A DNA stretch of 11,577 nucleotides from Draconibacterium orientale (GCA_020718315.1 DYSK01000066.1:1-11577); one strand, 5' to 3'. Shown: positions 1 to 7,730, counted from the stretch's first letter. Program-made: numbers and translations. The notes: generated by a model from the sequence alone, not told the origin.

Positions 1-3000
1 CAATCCCTCTTCCTTTCAAAGGTGTTGTTATGGCACTTCCATCGAGCAAAACAACATGATTTTCCAATAAAATGTAACACAATCCGCCCACTACCCTGCC
101 TTGTTTATCAATAACCACCATGTGTTTATCCATTTTCGAAATCGACTTCGGATAATTTTCTTCGAAAAATAATCGATAAAGTTTTCCTATTTCACTGGGT
201 TCGAGCGGCTCTCTAAAAATATATTCAGAGCCCAATTTATCTTTGAGATAAGAATTTACAACTACTTGCTCCTTCTTGCTCTCACTTAATTTTACAATGT
301 CTAGTTTTTGTTGTCGTTGAAGCCGCGAAAAAACCATGCGGCTAAAAATTCCTTTGTCTTCCGATTCTTTCAATACAGACTGCAAATCTGACAATTCAAG
401 TAATTGAGTAGCAGGCACTGAAATATCTTTATCCATTCTTTCCAATAAAGCATCAAAAGCAGCCTGAATTTCTTGGCTTGCATTGGCAAAATACGTATTT
501 CGGTAGAGTTTGTATCGCACAATTTCGGCAAAGCGATAAATGCGATACAATCCAGACAACTCAAAAATGGTTTGTTCTTTGGCTATTTCGGTAGATGCCG
601 GATTGATCTTTTCCCATTCTTTGTATTGATCAATGGTATTGTAATAGGCCAAAGGCAAATAATAGGTTGCCTTCATGCGTTCCAGATACGCATCCAAAAT
701 AAGTTCCAAACTTTCATGATCTGAAGTAAGAAGGGGATTTTTTTGTAAATCAGCTTTCAATTGAATAAGAAAATCGAACCCGGCCTTATAGCCCAATCCT
801 TCGATGCAGGCATCAAAAATCCAACGCACTTTCAATTGTTTTGCAACCCAGGGATAATGCGCTTCCAAGCGATAGAAGAAATTTTCGAGCATAGGTTTTA
901 CCAAGGAAAGTGAATTTTTATATTCCTTCAGCCCAGCTACAGAAATGATGGTTGCCGATTCCAAATAATCCAATTCAGGAACAACCACATTTGTTGGAGA
1001 TACAATTCCGGGAACAATCTGAAAACCGCTCTGGCGCCATGCAATATAAAAAACAGCCAAGCCTTTGATGAATAATTTTCGCCAAGGATTGCGAATGTTC
1101 AAATAACCAAGCGAATGATGAATTCCCGCAAATTCGCGCACTTTGTCCCAAATGCTTAATTCGCCAATAAACTTACTCGTGAGCGCACCATCTTTTGGAC
1201 GAAAACAACCAAGTGCCGGCATGCTTAGCGTTGCATACGGATAGCCAGAAATAGCGGCTAGCCAATGGACGGTTTTGGCTCCTTCGGCCAAACCAATGGT
1301 TTTGTTTATCATAAAATGCAGATCGAAATGCTTTCCGGCAAGAGTATTGATGCTCAGTCGAAAATGTTTAAAATCGCCAAATGACCTAAGGCGCGAAATC
1401 CACATTCCTTTTTCTACTATCTGATCGATATCAAAATCGTTGTCTTCGTAAGCCAACATAACCGATTGTCGGATAAAAGTGGATTCGGAAAAAATATTTA
1501 AAACATTTTCTGAGATATCGCCTGTAATACCTTCTTCAAAAACAATTTTTCGCAACCATTCTTCTTTCGTAAGAATCGCCGACTGGTGTCGAAGCTTAAT
1601 TTCAAAATTCTCGTAGAGCAATTTGAAATAATTGTAGGCTATTTTTACAAGATAAGGATCGCTTTTATGCAAAATCCAGCTCGCAAATTCAGCCCTCACC
1701 GAGCTGTAATATTCGATATGATTGTAGGCAAAATTGTAGAGCAGTTCCAGTACATTTTCAAACTGGCTCCGTGTATTTTTATCGGCCGGCCAATTTAGCT
1801 GAACTCGATAGGTGTATAATCGCTGTCGGAGACTTTCCAAATGTTGTTTTCCCATATCTTGGGAAGCAATTTCGCGAATGGAGTTTTCGTTCAAAAAAGT
1901 CAATCCCGACTGGATAAAAGCCGGAAAAAGTTTAGAATAATCCGGGCTGGCATCGTCCAACAACAAGATACGATAAGCGAGTGCCCTCACCTCTTCCAAT
2001 GGATGACACGCCAAAGCTTCCAATCTCCTTCGGATTACTTCGGCCATTTTTTCGTCATATTTTCCAAATATTTCTTTTATTTGCATGGTGTTTTCGAGCG
2101 AAAGTTTGGAATCGCCAAAAAGAGCAAGGCTAAGAATTGTATTCACAAAAATCAAACGCTGATCGCGTACCTGATTGATTGGTGGTAGATTCAGAAAACT
2201 GTATTCATGACTCATTTCAAAAGGACGTTCAACCTGCGCAGTGAGTTGTTTTAACGGCAAATCCCAACCTTCTTTTATTGGACAAAAGCTTATCAATTCT
2301 GGGTTTCCAATCCATAAACGTGGTTGGCGGGCAAACAATCCCAAATCAATTTCATGTCCTAAAACGGAATAAATCAAATCGCCAATCAAAATTTTCCCTG
2401 ACTTTTTCAATACTTTTAAACGTAACTTTTGTTTGTTTTGGGTATTGAACAAACCATACGAATCGAGTACAATATCGCTTTCCAGAATACTCAAATCTCT
2501 GAAAAACCATCTTGGAATCTGAATTTTAAGTCCTTTTATTTTTAGTGTAACGGTATTGCTTTCGTACAATTTGTTGATACTTTCTGCAAAGTTTGCCTCA
2601 ATGGTTTTCCGATTAAAACTTCCCTTTTGAGTCAATTCGCCCTTGTCAATCTTAAAATCACGTTTGAGCAAGGCAAAATTGATCACGCGTTCGTAAGGAG
2701 CCAAGTCTTTATTCGCTGCCGCCACAATCTGATGAAAATATTCCATTTTATTTTCAGAAGAACCTGTTGCTTTCAAAACGGCATCCTCTTCGTCGGGAAC
2801 AATTAGCAGAACATTGTACGGGCGCGCATCGCCAACCAAAAAAGTATGCTTTATTCCGGGCACATCTGTAAATAATTTTTCGACCGATAAGGGAGCGATC
2901 GTTTGTCCTTTGTTGTTTTTATAGATGTCTTTCAGTCGGTCAATTATTTCGAAATATCCATCCGAATTGACTCTAAAAATATCGCCTGTGGGCATCCAAA

Positions 3001-4456
3001 AATCAGTTTGGTCATCGATTGGGAATTTTATGATATCATTGGGGCCGGCATTTTCCAAGTAATGCGCAATATAATGTCCGCTAATTTCCATTTCGTTTTC
3101 CGGTGTAAAGCGAACTTTCAAGCCAGGCAATGGAATTCCGGTGGTTGATTCGATGTATTTTCCCGGAGGAGTCATCGTAATTCCGCCGGTGGCTTCGGTC
3201 ATTCCAAATCCGCTACACAAAAAAATGCCCTGATCCTGAAAAAATTGAAATATTTTTGGATCTAAATATCCGGCGGCTGACAGTCCCCAATGCAATCTAT
3301 TTCCCACCACCTCTCTAAGTTTTCTATTAATTTCGATAGCAGAATCAGTAGATTTCACCATTTCCATGGTTTTTTCGTACAGTTGTGTCCAGCGCAACGG
3401 GATGCTTATAAATACTGAAGGATTTATTTTAGGAAAGAGCGAAAGTAAAGTTTCCGTTGAATTGTTTCCAGTAAATACATAAGTGCCAAACCAATAGATA
3501 GAACCCAACATTTCCAGATAGCGGCCAAAAGTATGAAAAAGCGGCAAAAAGCAAAGCATTACTTCATTGTTTCCGACTTCTGGAACAGCCGCTGCGCGTG
3601 AAAATCTTTTTGAAACAAGTGAGTAATTGGAGAAAGAAACCCCTTTTGCTAAGCCAGTGCTTCCCGATGTAAACATAGTGGTGGCCACCTGATTGATTGG
3701 TTTTCGTTTTCTGGCGTTCAAAAGAGCGTTAATTTCTTCCAATCCAAAAACTTTGCATTCTTCATTTAAAAAGAAAATATCTTTTTCGTTGGTTAGTAAG
3801 GCAGGATCCAAAACAAAAATAACAAATGGTTTTTTGCTTACTTTCCGAACTTCTTCCAGAATTTTCAATCGGCTGGCAGTATCCGCCACAGCAATGTTCA
3901 CTTCCAGTTGGTCGAAAAGTAGTATAAGTGTTTCTTTATTAAAATGCACATTGAGTGGGCAATCAAAAATATCGTAAAACAAGCACGCCAGATCGCACAT
4001 AGCACTTTCCACACTATTTTCGGAATAGATGGCCACGCGAGGAGCATCCGAAAAACGGTAAAATACGGAGGCGATTTCGCGCGTATGAAGATCGACTTGC
4101 TTGTATGTCCATCGCAGTGGCAGCTCGGTGCTCATATCAATAAAGAGCGACTGATTTCCAACTTCCTTTATACGATATTGGAACATATCGAGCAAGGAAT
4201 ATTCGGATGCTTGTATGAACTTAAATACCAGTTCCGACCATTTATTTCTCGATTCAACAGACGGAAGTTGTTTCAAAAAAGAGCTTTTGCCGGTGGAATT
4301 CAGGAATAAGTGAGCCAGCTCATTGGGCAACGTATTCATTTTTTCGCTTTGAGCCAATGAATCTGCTGTTTGGAGCAAATCGATGGCCAAGTTTTGATTC
4401 TTTGCTAAAGAGGAATTCCATTCTTCGAGCAGTTCATTTAAATGAGATGAGAACAT
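1..4456 (-). CDS. Very large acyl-CoA synthetase-like / GNAT fusion protein, partial (C-terminus beyond left edge)
   Basis: Translating the minus strand from the ATG at 4456 gives 1485 codons with no stop, running off the left edge. Residues about 60-625 are an AMP-forming acyl/aryl-CoA synthetase (ANL) domain: phosphate-binding loop FTSGSTGLAKG (262-272), LPLFHTFGR-like segment, GFGMTEATG (416-424), TGD (490-492), RLKD (507-510) and a candidate catalytic lysine K611 in LTQKGSFNRK. The order and the IAP-type hinge resemble long-chain acyl-CoA synthetases, so it probably adenylates a carboxylic acid. Residues about 625-1400 match no family I recognise; about 790-1010 looks helical and HEAT-like, and about 1010-1200 has a faint kinase-like pattern. 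From about 1410 a GNAT-type fold begins, with PLKGRGI (1479-1485) resembling the acetyl-CoA-binding motif A. No carrier-protein DSL motif was seen. There is no signal peptide, so the protein is probably cytoplasmic. Synthetase assignment is strong, GNAT fairly strong, substrate unknown. Confidence 0.88.
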   Translation of the reverse strand, partial: MFSSHLNELLEEWNSSLAKNQNLAIDLLQTADSLAQSEKMNTLPNELAHLFLNSTGKSSFLKQLPSVESRNKWSELVFKFIQASEYSLLDMFQYRIKEVGNQSLFIDMSTELPLRWTYKQVDLHTREIASVFYRFSDAPRVAIYSENSVESAMCDLACLFYDIFDCPLNVHFNKETLILLFDQLEVNIAVADTASRLKILEEVRKVSKKPFVIFVLDPALLTNEKDIFFLNEECKVFGLEEINALLNARKRKPINQVATTMFTSGSTGLAKGVSFSNYSLVSKRFSRAAAVPEVGNNEVMLCFLPLFHTFGRYLEMLGSIYWFGTYVFTGNNSTETLLSLFPKINPSVFISIPLRWTQLYEKTMEMVKSTDSAIEINRKLREVVGNRLHWGLSAAGYLDPKIFQFFQDQGIFLCSGFGMTEATGGITMTPPGKYIESTTGIPLPGLKVRFTPENEMEISGHYIAHYLENAGPNDIIKFPIDDQTDFWMPTGDIFRVNSDGYFEIIDRLKDIYKNNKGQTIAPLSVEKLFTDVPGIKHTFLVGDARPYNVLLIVPDEEDAVLKATGSSENKMEYFHQIVAAANKDLAPYERVINFALLKRDFKIDKGELTQKGSFNRKTIEANFAESINKLYESNTVTLKIKGLKIQIPRWFFRDLSILESDIVLDSYGLFNTQNKQKLRLKVLKKSGKILIGDLIYSVLGHEIDLGLFARQPRLWIGNPELISFCPIKEGWDLPLKQLTAQVERPFEMSHEYSFLNLPPINQVRDQRLIFVNTILSLALFGDSKLSLENTMQIKEIFGKYDEKMAEVIRRRLEALACHPLEEVRALAYRILLLDDASPDYSKLFPAFIQSGLTFLNENSIREIASQDMGKQHLESLRQRLYTYRVQLNWPADKNTRSQFENVLELLYNFAYNHIEYYSSVRAEFASWILHKSDPYLVKIAYNYFKLLYENFEIKLRHQSAILTKEEWLRKIVFEEGITGDISENVLNIFSESTFIRQSVMLAYEDNDFDIDQIVEKGMWISRLRSFGDFKHFRLSINTLAGKHFDLHFMINKTIGLAEGAKTVHWLAAISGYPYATLSMPALGCFRPKDGALTSKFIGELSIWDKVREFAGIHHSLGYLNIRNPWRKLFIKGLAVFYIAWRQSGFQIVPGIVSPTNVVVPELDYLESATIISVAGLKEYKNSLSLVKPMLENFFYRLEAHYPWVAKQLKVRWIFDACIEGLGYKAGFDFLIQLKADLQKNPLLTSDHESLELILDAYLERMKATYYLPLAYYNTIDQYKEWEKINPASTEIAKEQTIFELSGLYRIYRFAEIVRYKLYRNTYFANASQEIQAAFDALLERMDKDISVPATQLLELSDLQSVLKESEDKGIFSRMVFSRLQRQQKLDIVKLSESKKEQVVVNSYLKDKLGSEYIFREPLEPSEIGKLYRLFFEENYPKSISKMDKHMVVIDKQGRVVGGLCYILLENHVVLLDGSAITTPLKGRGI

Positions 4457-4619
4457 ACGAGAGAGCTTTTGCGTGAAATTGGATATATTTTAGATGATAA
4501 TCTAGCAAATTAAGCAATTTAAATGCAAAGTTCTGCTTTGATAAAAAAAATAAAACCAACAAAAAAGACCAAATGGAACTTTCTAACTATTCGTTGTTAA
4601 AATATTTCGAACTAAACAC
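4457..4619. other. Left part of the divergent intergenic region
   Basis: AT-rich, non-coding DNA between the divergent synthetase and lipoprotein genes. It should contain the promoter of the minus-strand synthetase gene, but I found no convincing TTG / TA-N2-TTTG pair in that orientation. A small perfect dyad, CAAAG-5 nt-CTTTG, lies at 4526-4540, about 70 bases before the synthetase start. It is too short to call an operator or terminator. Confidence 0.4.
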
Positions 4620-4650
4620 TTGTTTTCATGTATTCAGAATTGTAAATTTA
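4620..4650 (+). promoter_or_regulatory. Candidate Bacteroidota promoter of the lipoprotein gene
   Basis: TTG at 4620-4622 is followed after exactly 20 bases by TAAATTTA at 4643-4650. This matches the Bacteroidota primary-sigma pattern (TTG, 19-21 bases, TA-N2-TTTG) except for the last base. Transcription would start near 4655-4660, leaving a leader of about 50 bases before the ATG at 4707. It is placed correctly for the plus-strand gene. It was recognised by eye, without a scoring matrix. Confidence 0.5.
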
Positions 4651-4706
4651 CACCACTTCATTTTCGATAAACAAAAATTATTATTCACATTTCTAAAAAT
4701 TGCATT

Positions 4707-5567
4707 ATGAAAAAAGTACTTATTTATTTTAGTGTCATTTTATTCCTTGGCATGGCCTTCAGTTTTAATTCATGTAAGAAAGATCCGGAAGCTGATGCTG
4801 TGATAACAGGATTCATTATTGACTCACAAACTGGTTTAGGTTTAGCCAATGCTGATTTGTATTTCACAAATGATTTAACTGCTGCTGATTACGACAATGC
4901 AGACTATAGCACAACAACAGGCACCGATGGCAGTTTTACAATTACTGTTGTAGCTGGAGATTATAAATGCTTCGTCGTTTATGATGGATTCTTCATTCGA
5001 GTTATCACGGGTATTACAGCCATTACCGGCAACAATGCCCTCGATGCGGTTACACTAGTTAGTGCACCAAATACCGGCAGCTATAGAATTGTTTTGACGT
5101 GGGGTGTTACACCCGACGACTTAGACAGTCATTTGACCGGTCCCGACGGCAGTGGCGGAAGGTTTCACATGTATTATTCCGACAAAAATCCAAATCAATA
5201 TGTAAGCTTAGACGTGGACGATTTGGTAAGCTACGGACCCGAAACAACAACCATAACCAGCTTTTATACAGGAACATACCGTTATTCAGTTCATAATTAT
5301 TCCAATCGATACACAGCCACAGGCGGTAGTGGAATAGTTTCTTCTCCTACAAAAGTGGAATTGTACGATCATACCGGCTTACTAAGAAGTTTTAGTCCGC
5401 CCACTTTTACCGGAACTGGCGATACTTGGCGCGTTTTTGAGATTGTAATAGTTGGAACTGCAGCCACCATAAATACCATCAATACATTCATATTGACCAA
5501 TTCATCTGACAATATAGATTATTTTAAATCCAACAATCAGAAAGAACCTTATTTGGATAGTAAATAA
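4707..5567 (+). CDS. Lipoprotein with carboxypeptidase-regulatory-like and YfaP/DUF2135-like domains
   Basis: A 286-residue exported protein. The N-terminus is Met-Lys-Lys followed by a hydrophobic stretch (4-20) and FNSC, with Cys23 as the probable lipidated residue; this relaxed lipobox is normal in Bacteroidota. The residues after it, KKDPEAD, are charged and resemble the lipoprotein export signal that sends Bacteroidota lipoproteins to the cell surface, so surface exposure is plausible. Residues about 31-118 look like a carboxypeptidase-regulatory-like beta-sandwich (TGFIIDSQTGLGLANADL, later TDGSFTI). Residues about 124-250 resemble the YfaP/DUF2135 family: LTWG (130-133), DDLDSHLTGPDG (137-148), DVDD (169-172) and a GTYRYSVHNYS strand. 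The acidic motifs could bind calcium, which is inference. The tail 251-286 is Thr/Asn-rich. It is convergent with the small membrane protein gene and has no obvious operon partner. Role unknown; adhesion or surface binding is a guess. Confidence 0.85.
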   Translation: MKKVLIYFSVILFLGMAFSFNSCKKDPEADAVITGFIIDSQTGLGLANADLYFTNDLTAADYDNADYSTTTGTDGSFTITVVAGDYKCFVVYDGFFIRVITGITAITGNNALDAVTLVSAPNTGSYRIVLTWGVTPDDLDSHLTGPDGSGGRFHMYYSDKNPNQYVSLDVDDLVSYGPETTTITSFYTGTYRYSVHNYSNRYTATGGSGIVSSPTKVELYDHTGLLRSFSPPTFTGTGDTWRVFEIVIVGTAATINTINTFILTNSSDNIDYFKSNNQKEPYLDSK

Positions 5568-5712
5568 TTCTAAGATTTTAGCGAATAAATTTAGAATCAA
5601 TTGGGTTGTATTTTTTTACGTGTTCGTACTTAAATCGGCCCATTGGTTCTTTTTTTTGAAAAGCCCCAAGAAAAAAAATCAGCAAGCATGTTCCTTAATT
5701 TGATTGAAAAAC
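5568..5712. other. Convergent intergenic spacer, AT-rich
   Basis: Non-coding spacer between the 3' ends of the lipoprotein gene and the small membrane protein gene. It holds a 7-base dyad, ATTCTAA at 5567-5573 and TTAGAAT at 5591-5597, and an almost pure A/T hairpin whose arms are at 5647-5657 and 5668-5678 around a CCCC-containing loop. Either could help end transcription, but neither is a classical GC-rich terminator. Confidence 0.35.
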
Positions 5713-5738
5713 CTAAAAGGGACTCTGCCAAGGTTTTT
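5707..5738. terminator. Possible bidirectional terminator hairpin
   Basis: AAAAACCT (5707-5714) pairs with AGGTTTTT (5731-5738) around a 16-base loop. The downstream arm ends in a T-run when read on either strand, as expected for a shared terminator between convergent genes. It overlaps the stop codon of the small membrane protein gene. The stem is only 8 base pairs and mostly A-T, and it lies about 140 bases after the lipoprotein stop, so the call is weak. Confidence 0.35.
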
Positions 5739-5922
5739 TGTTCTTTCGAATGATTTTTTCTTGCGTCTGAGGGCAAAATATTTTTCTTTTTTTCATTTCG
5801 CTATTATGACCAATAGCCGTTTGAGGGAATCGTTTTTTTTTCGAAAAGAAGATTTGAATACCAAAACCCAAGACAACAAATCCCAATAAAATAGAGCTTA
5901 ACAAAATGATTTTTAAAAGCAT
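5713..5922 (-). CDS. Small single-pass membrane protein, conserved-looking, function unknown
   Basis: A 69-residue protein with a hydrophobic N-terminal segment (about 2-26, rich in Ile, Leu, Gly and Phe) followed at once by KKKR and a basic soluble tail, predicting one membrane anchor with the tail in the cytoplasm. The tail has FPQT (32-35), HN (39-40), a basic MKKRK stretch (43-47) and a single Cys50. From memory, this pattern recurs in small uncharacterised Bacteroidota membrane proteins; I cannot verify that here. Its ATG comes one base after the yjbQ stop (TAATATG), so it is almost certainly cotranscribed and probably translationally coupled with yjbQ. That junction and the coherent anchor-plus-basic-tail design favour this frame over the overlapping plus-strand frame. 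I do not recognise a function. Confidence 0.68.
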   Translation of the reverse strand: MLLKIILLSSILLGFVVLGFGIQIFFSKKKRFPQTAIGHNSEMKKRKIFCPQTQEKIIRKNKKPWQSPF

Positions 5923-5923
5923 A

Positions 5924-6334
5924 TTAAGAATATAAAGTACAAATAAGACGGCGTTCGGATGCGTTGTTTCTAAATTCTCCCAAATAGATTCCTTGCCAAG
6001 TACCCAGACCTAGCTTTCCATCTACGATTGGGATTGAAATAGAAGAACCTAATAAAGAAGCTTTTATATGTGCCGGCATATCATCCTTCCCTTCAAAAAC
6101 ATGAATATATTCAGGATCGTTTTCGGGAATTAACTTATTAAAAATGGTTTCAAAATCAATCCGAACACTTGGGTCAGCGTTTTCATTGATTGTGAGTCCC
6201 GCAGAAGTATGTTGTATAAACAAATTTAGCAAACCAATTTTTGGAAGATTTGGCAAAACAGACAAAACTTCAGAGGTAACGAGATGGAAACCTCGTTTTT
6301 TCGCTTTTAAAAGAAGATCAATTTGCACAATCAT
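5924..6334 (-). CDS. yjbQ: YjbQ / UPF0047 family protein
   Basis: A 136-residue cytoplasmic protein matching the YjbQ (UPF0047) family along its whole length. Visible signatures are KKRGFHLVT (12-20), HTSAGLTINENADP (42-55), DDMPAHIKASLLG (84-96) and GTWQGIYLGEFR (111-122). E. coli YjbQ has been reported to have weak thiamine-phosphate synthase activity, but the physiological role of the family is unsettled. The conserved His and acidic residues suggest a metal-binding active site (inference). I start it at 6334 because MIVQIDLLLKAKKRGFHL aligns without gaps to the N-terminus I recall for E. coli YjbQ. A longer in-frame ATG at 6385 lies inside the gltA terminator hairpin and would add 17 hydrophobic residues translated from that hairpin and the promoter. 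The small membrane protein gene follows one base after the stop. Confidence 0.93.
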   Translation of the reverse strand: MIVQIDLLLKAKKRGFHLVTSEVLSVLPNLPKIGLLNLFIQHTSAGLTINENADPSVRIDFETIFNKLIPENDPEYIHVFEGKDDMPAHIKASLLGSSISIPIVDGKLGLGTWQGIYLGEFRNNASERRLICTLYS

Positions 6335-6340
6335 TGCGAA

Positions 6341-6348
6341 CAAAGATA
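6341..6348 (-). promoter_or_regulatory. -7 promoter box of yjbQ
   Basis: Read on the minus strand this is TATCTTTG, a perfect TA-N2-TTTG box. It ends only 6 bases before the yjbQ ATG at 6334, so the mRNA would start at or within a few bases of the start codon. No good TTG is present 19-21 bases upstream; that position falls at the edge of the gltA terminator, where CTT or TTT is found. Confidence 0.5.
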
Positions 6349-6368
6349 CGAAAATTAGCAGACATAAA

Positions 6369-6397
6369 AAGCCCCTATAACGCAATTATAGGGGCTT
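6369..6397 (-). terminator. Rho-independent terminator of the icd-gltA operon
   Basis: A perfect 12-base-pair inverted repeat (arms 6369-6380 and 6386-6397) with a 5-base loop and a CCCC/GGGG core. On the minus strand it is followed directly by a T-run. It begins 10 bases after the gltA stop codon, the expected place for an intrinsic terminator, and it separates the TCA genes from yjbQ. Confidence 0.9.
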
Positions 6398-6407
6398 AAA
6401 GAAGATA

Positions 6408-7712
6408 TTATTTTGCTTTTGCAGCAATGTCTTCCAACATTTTTGTTGTCAAAGATTTTGGGCGTTCGAGGGCATAACCCAAAGCTCTATCCCAAGTAAT
6501 ATTTGCCAAAACGCCAATGGAACGGCCTACACCAAACATGACAGTATAAAAATCATATTCGGTAATTCCGTAGAACCACTGAATAACGCCTGACTGAGCA
6601 TCTACATTTGGCCAAGGATTTTTTGCTTTTCCTTTTGCCAACAAAATGTCTGGAACTACGCGATAAAGCATATCTACGTATTTAAACATCTTATCGTTTG
6701 GCAAATGTTTTTCGCAGAATTCGCGTTGCGATTGATAACGAGGATCTGTTTTGCGCAATACTGCATGGCCAAAACCAGGAATTACTTGTCCGCTATCCAA
6801 AGTGTCCAAAACGAATTGTTTCATAATTTCTTCGGTAGGTTCCACGCCATCAAGTTTGTCCATTACAGCTTGTAACCAACGCAGAACTTCTTGATTGGCC
6901 AATCCGTGCAATGGTCCGGCAAGTGCATCCATACCAGCAGAAACAGAATAGTATGCATCGGCCAAAGTACTTGCTACCAAGTGAGTGGTGTGTGCTGATG
7001 CATTTCCAGATTCATGATCGGAATGCAAAATAAAATACATACGAGCCACATCATCATAAGGAGCAGGAATGCCCATCATTTTGGCAAAATTTGTTCCAAT
7101 ATCTTCATTTGGATTTGCAATGATATCGCCTGCTTTATATTTATAACGATAGATAAAAGCAGCTATTTCGGGCAAACGAGCCAACATATCAGTAGAATCT
7201 TCGTACATGGTTTCCCAAGCAGTCATTTTATTGAAACCATCTTCGTAGAATTTGGCAAATTTGCTTTCTTTCTGCATGGCTAAAATGGCTGTGTTGAACA
7301 TCACCATTGGGTGAGAATCTTTTGGAAGTGCTTTTAGAACATCATATACGTAGGCAGGAACTGTGCTGCGTGATTTAAATTCTTCAACAATTTCCAATGT
7401 TTCTTCAAGAGTGGGAATTTCGCCGGTTAATAAAAAAGCCCAAAAACCCTCTACGTAAGGAAAATCTTTACCGTCAGGTTTTGGCAAGGCAGCCATTACT
7501 TCAGGAATAGTAAATCCACGGAAGCGAATTCCTTCTTGTGGATCAAGATAGGAGATGTCGGTAACCAAACATTTTACATCGCGAACGCCACCGATTGCTT
7601 GTTCAATGGTAACTTCGCCTACTTTCACATCGCCAAATTCTTTAAGTAAGCGTGTGGTTCTTGGTCTGTGCTCAGCAATTTTCTGAGCCAATTTTGTTTT
7701 TAAAGTTGACAT
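6408..7712 (-). CDS. gltA: Citrate synthase, mitochondrial (eukaryote-like) type
   Basis: A 434-residue enzyme condensing oxaloacetate and acetyl-CoA to citrate, the entry step of the TCA cycle. The catalytic triad known from pig heart citrate synthase is present: His269 in GPLHGLANQ, His316 in IPGFGHAVLRKTDPRY and Asp371 in NPWPNVDAQSG. Long stretches read like the mitochondrial enzyme, for example LDPQEGIRFRGFTIPE (56-71), HSDHESGNASAHTTH (230-244) and ALERPKS (414-420). Length matches the mature mitochondrial protein, and the sequence lacks the N-terminal domain of the E. coli-type hexameric NADH-inhibited enzyme, so a dimer without that allostery is likely (inference). It is the second gene after icd with an 18-base gap, has an A-rich leader without Shine-Dalgarno, and is followed by the terminator. 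Similar mitochondrial-type TCA enzymes are known in Bacteroides. Confidence 0.97.
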   Translation of the reverse strand: MSTLKTKLAQKIAEHRPRTTRLLKEFGDVKVGEVTIEQAIGGVRDVKCLVTDISYLDPQEGIRFRGFTIPEVMAALPKPDGKDFPYVEGFWAFLLTGEIPTLEETLEIVEEFKSRSTVPAYVYDVLKALPKDSHPMVMFNTAILAMQKESKFAKFYEDGFNKMTAWETMYEDSTDMLARLPEIAAFIYRYKYKAGDIIANPNEDIGTNFAKMMGIPAPYDDVARMYFILHSDHESGNASAHTTHLVASTLADAYYSVSAGMDALAGPLHGLANQEVLRWLQAVMDKLDGVEPTEEIMKQFVLDTLDSGQVIPGFGHAVLRKTDPRYQSQREFCEKHLPNDKMFKYVDMLYRVVPDILLAKGKAKNPWPNVDAQSGVIQWFYGITEYDFYTVMFGVGRSIGVLANITWDRALGYALERPKSLTTKMLEDIAAKAK

Positions 7713-7730
7713 ATTTAAAAAATTTTTGTT

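Noticed and set aside
1586..4309. Several plus-strand open frames of 70-121 codons (for example 1841-2188, 3693-3977, 3944-4309)
   Set aside because: They lie antisense to the synthetase/GNAT gene, whose motifs are unmistakable in the minus frame, and their translations show no domain or coherent composition.
4526..4540. CAAAG-5 nt-CTTTG dyad as an operator or terminator
   Set aside because: Five-base arms are expected by chance in this AT-rich spacer, and it follows no gene end.
5647..5678. A/T hairpin as a strong intrinsic terminator
   Set aside because: The arms are almost entirely A/T with a mismatch and a GC-containing loop rather than a GC-rich stem; homopolymer runs explain it equally well.
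5704..5889. Plus-strand frame of 61 codons overlapping the small membrane protein gene
   Set aside because: Its translation is rich in Phe, Arg and Lys without a clear design, whereas the minus frame gives a membrane anchor with a basic tail and is coupled to yjbQ.
5924..6385. Longer yjbQ version starting at 6385
   Set aside because: The extra 17 residues are translated from the gltA terminator and the promoter region, and family alignment starts at the internal ATG at 6334.
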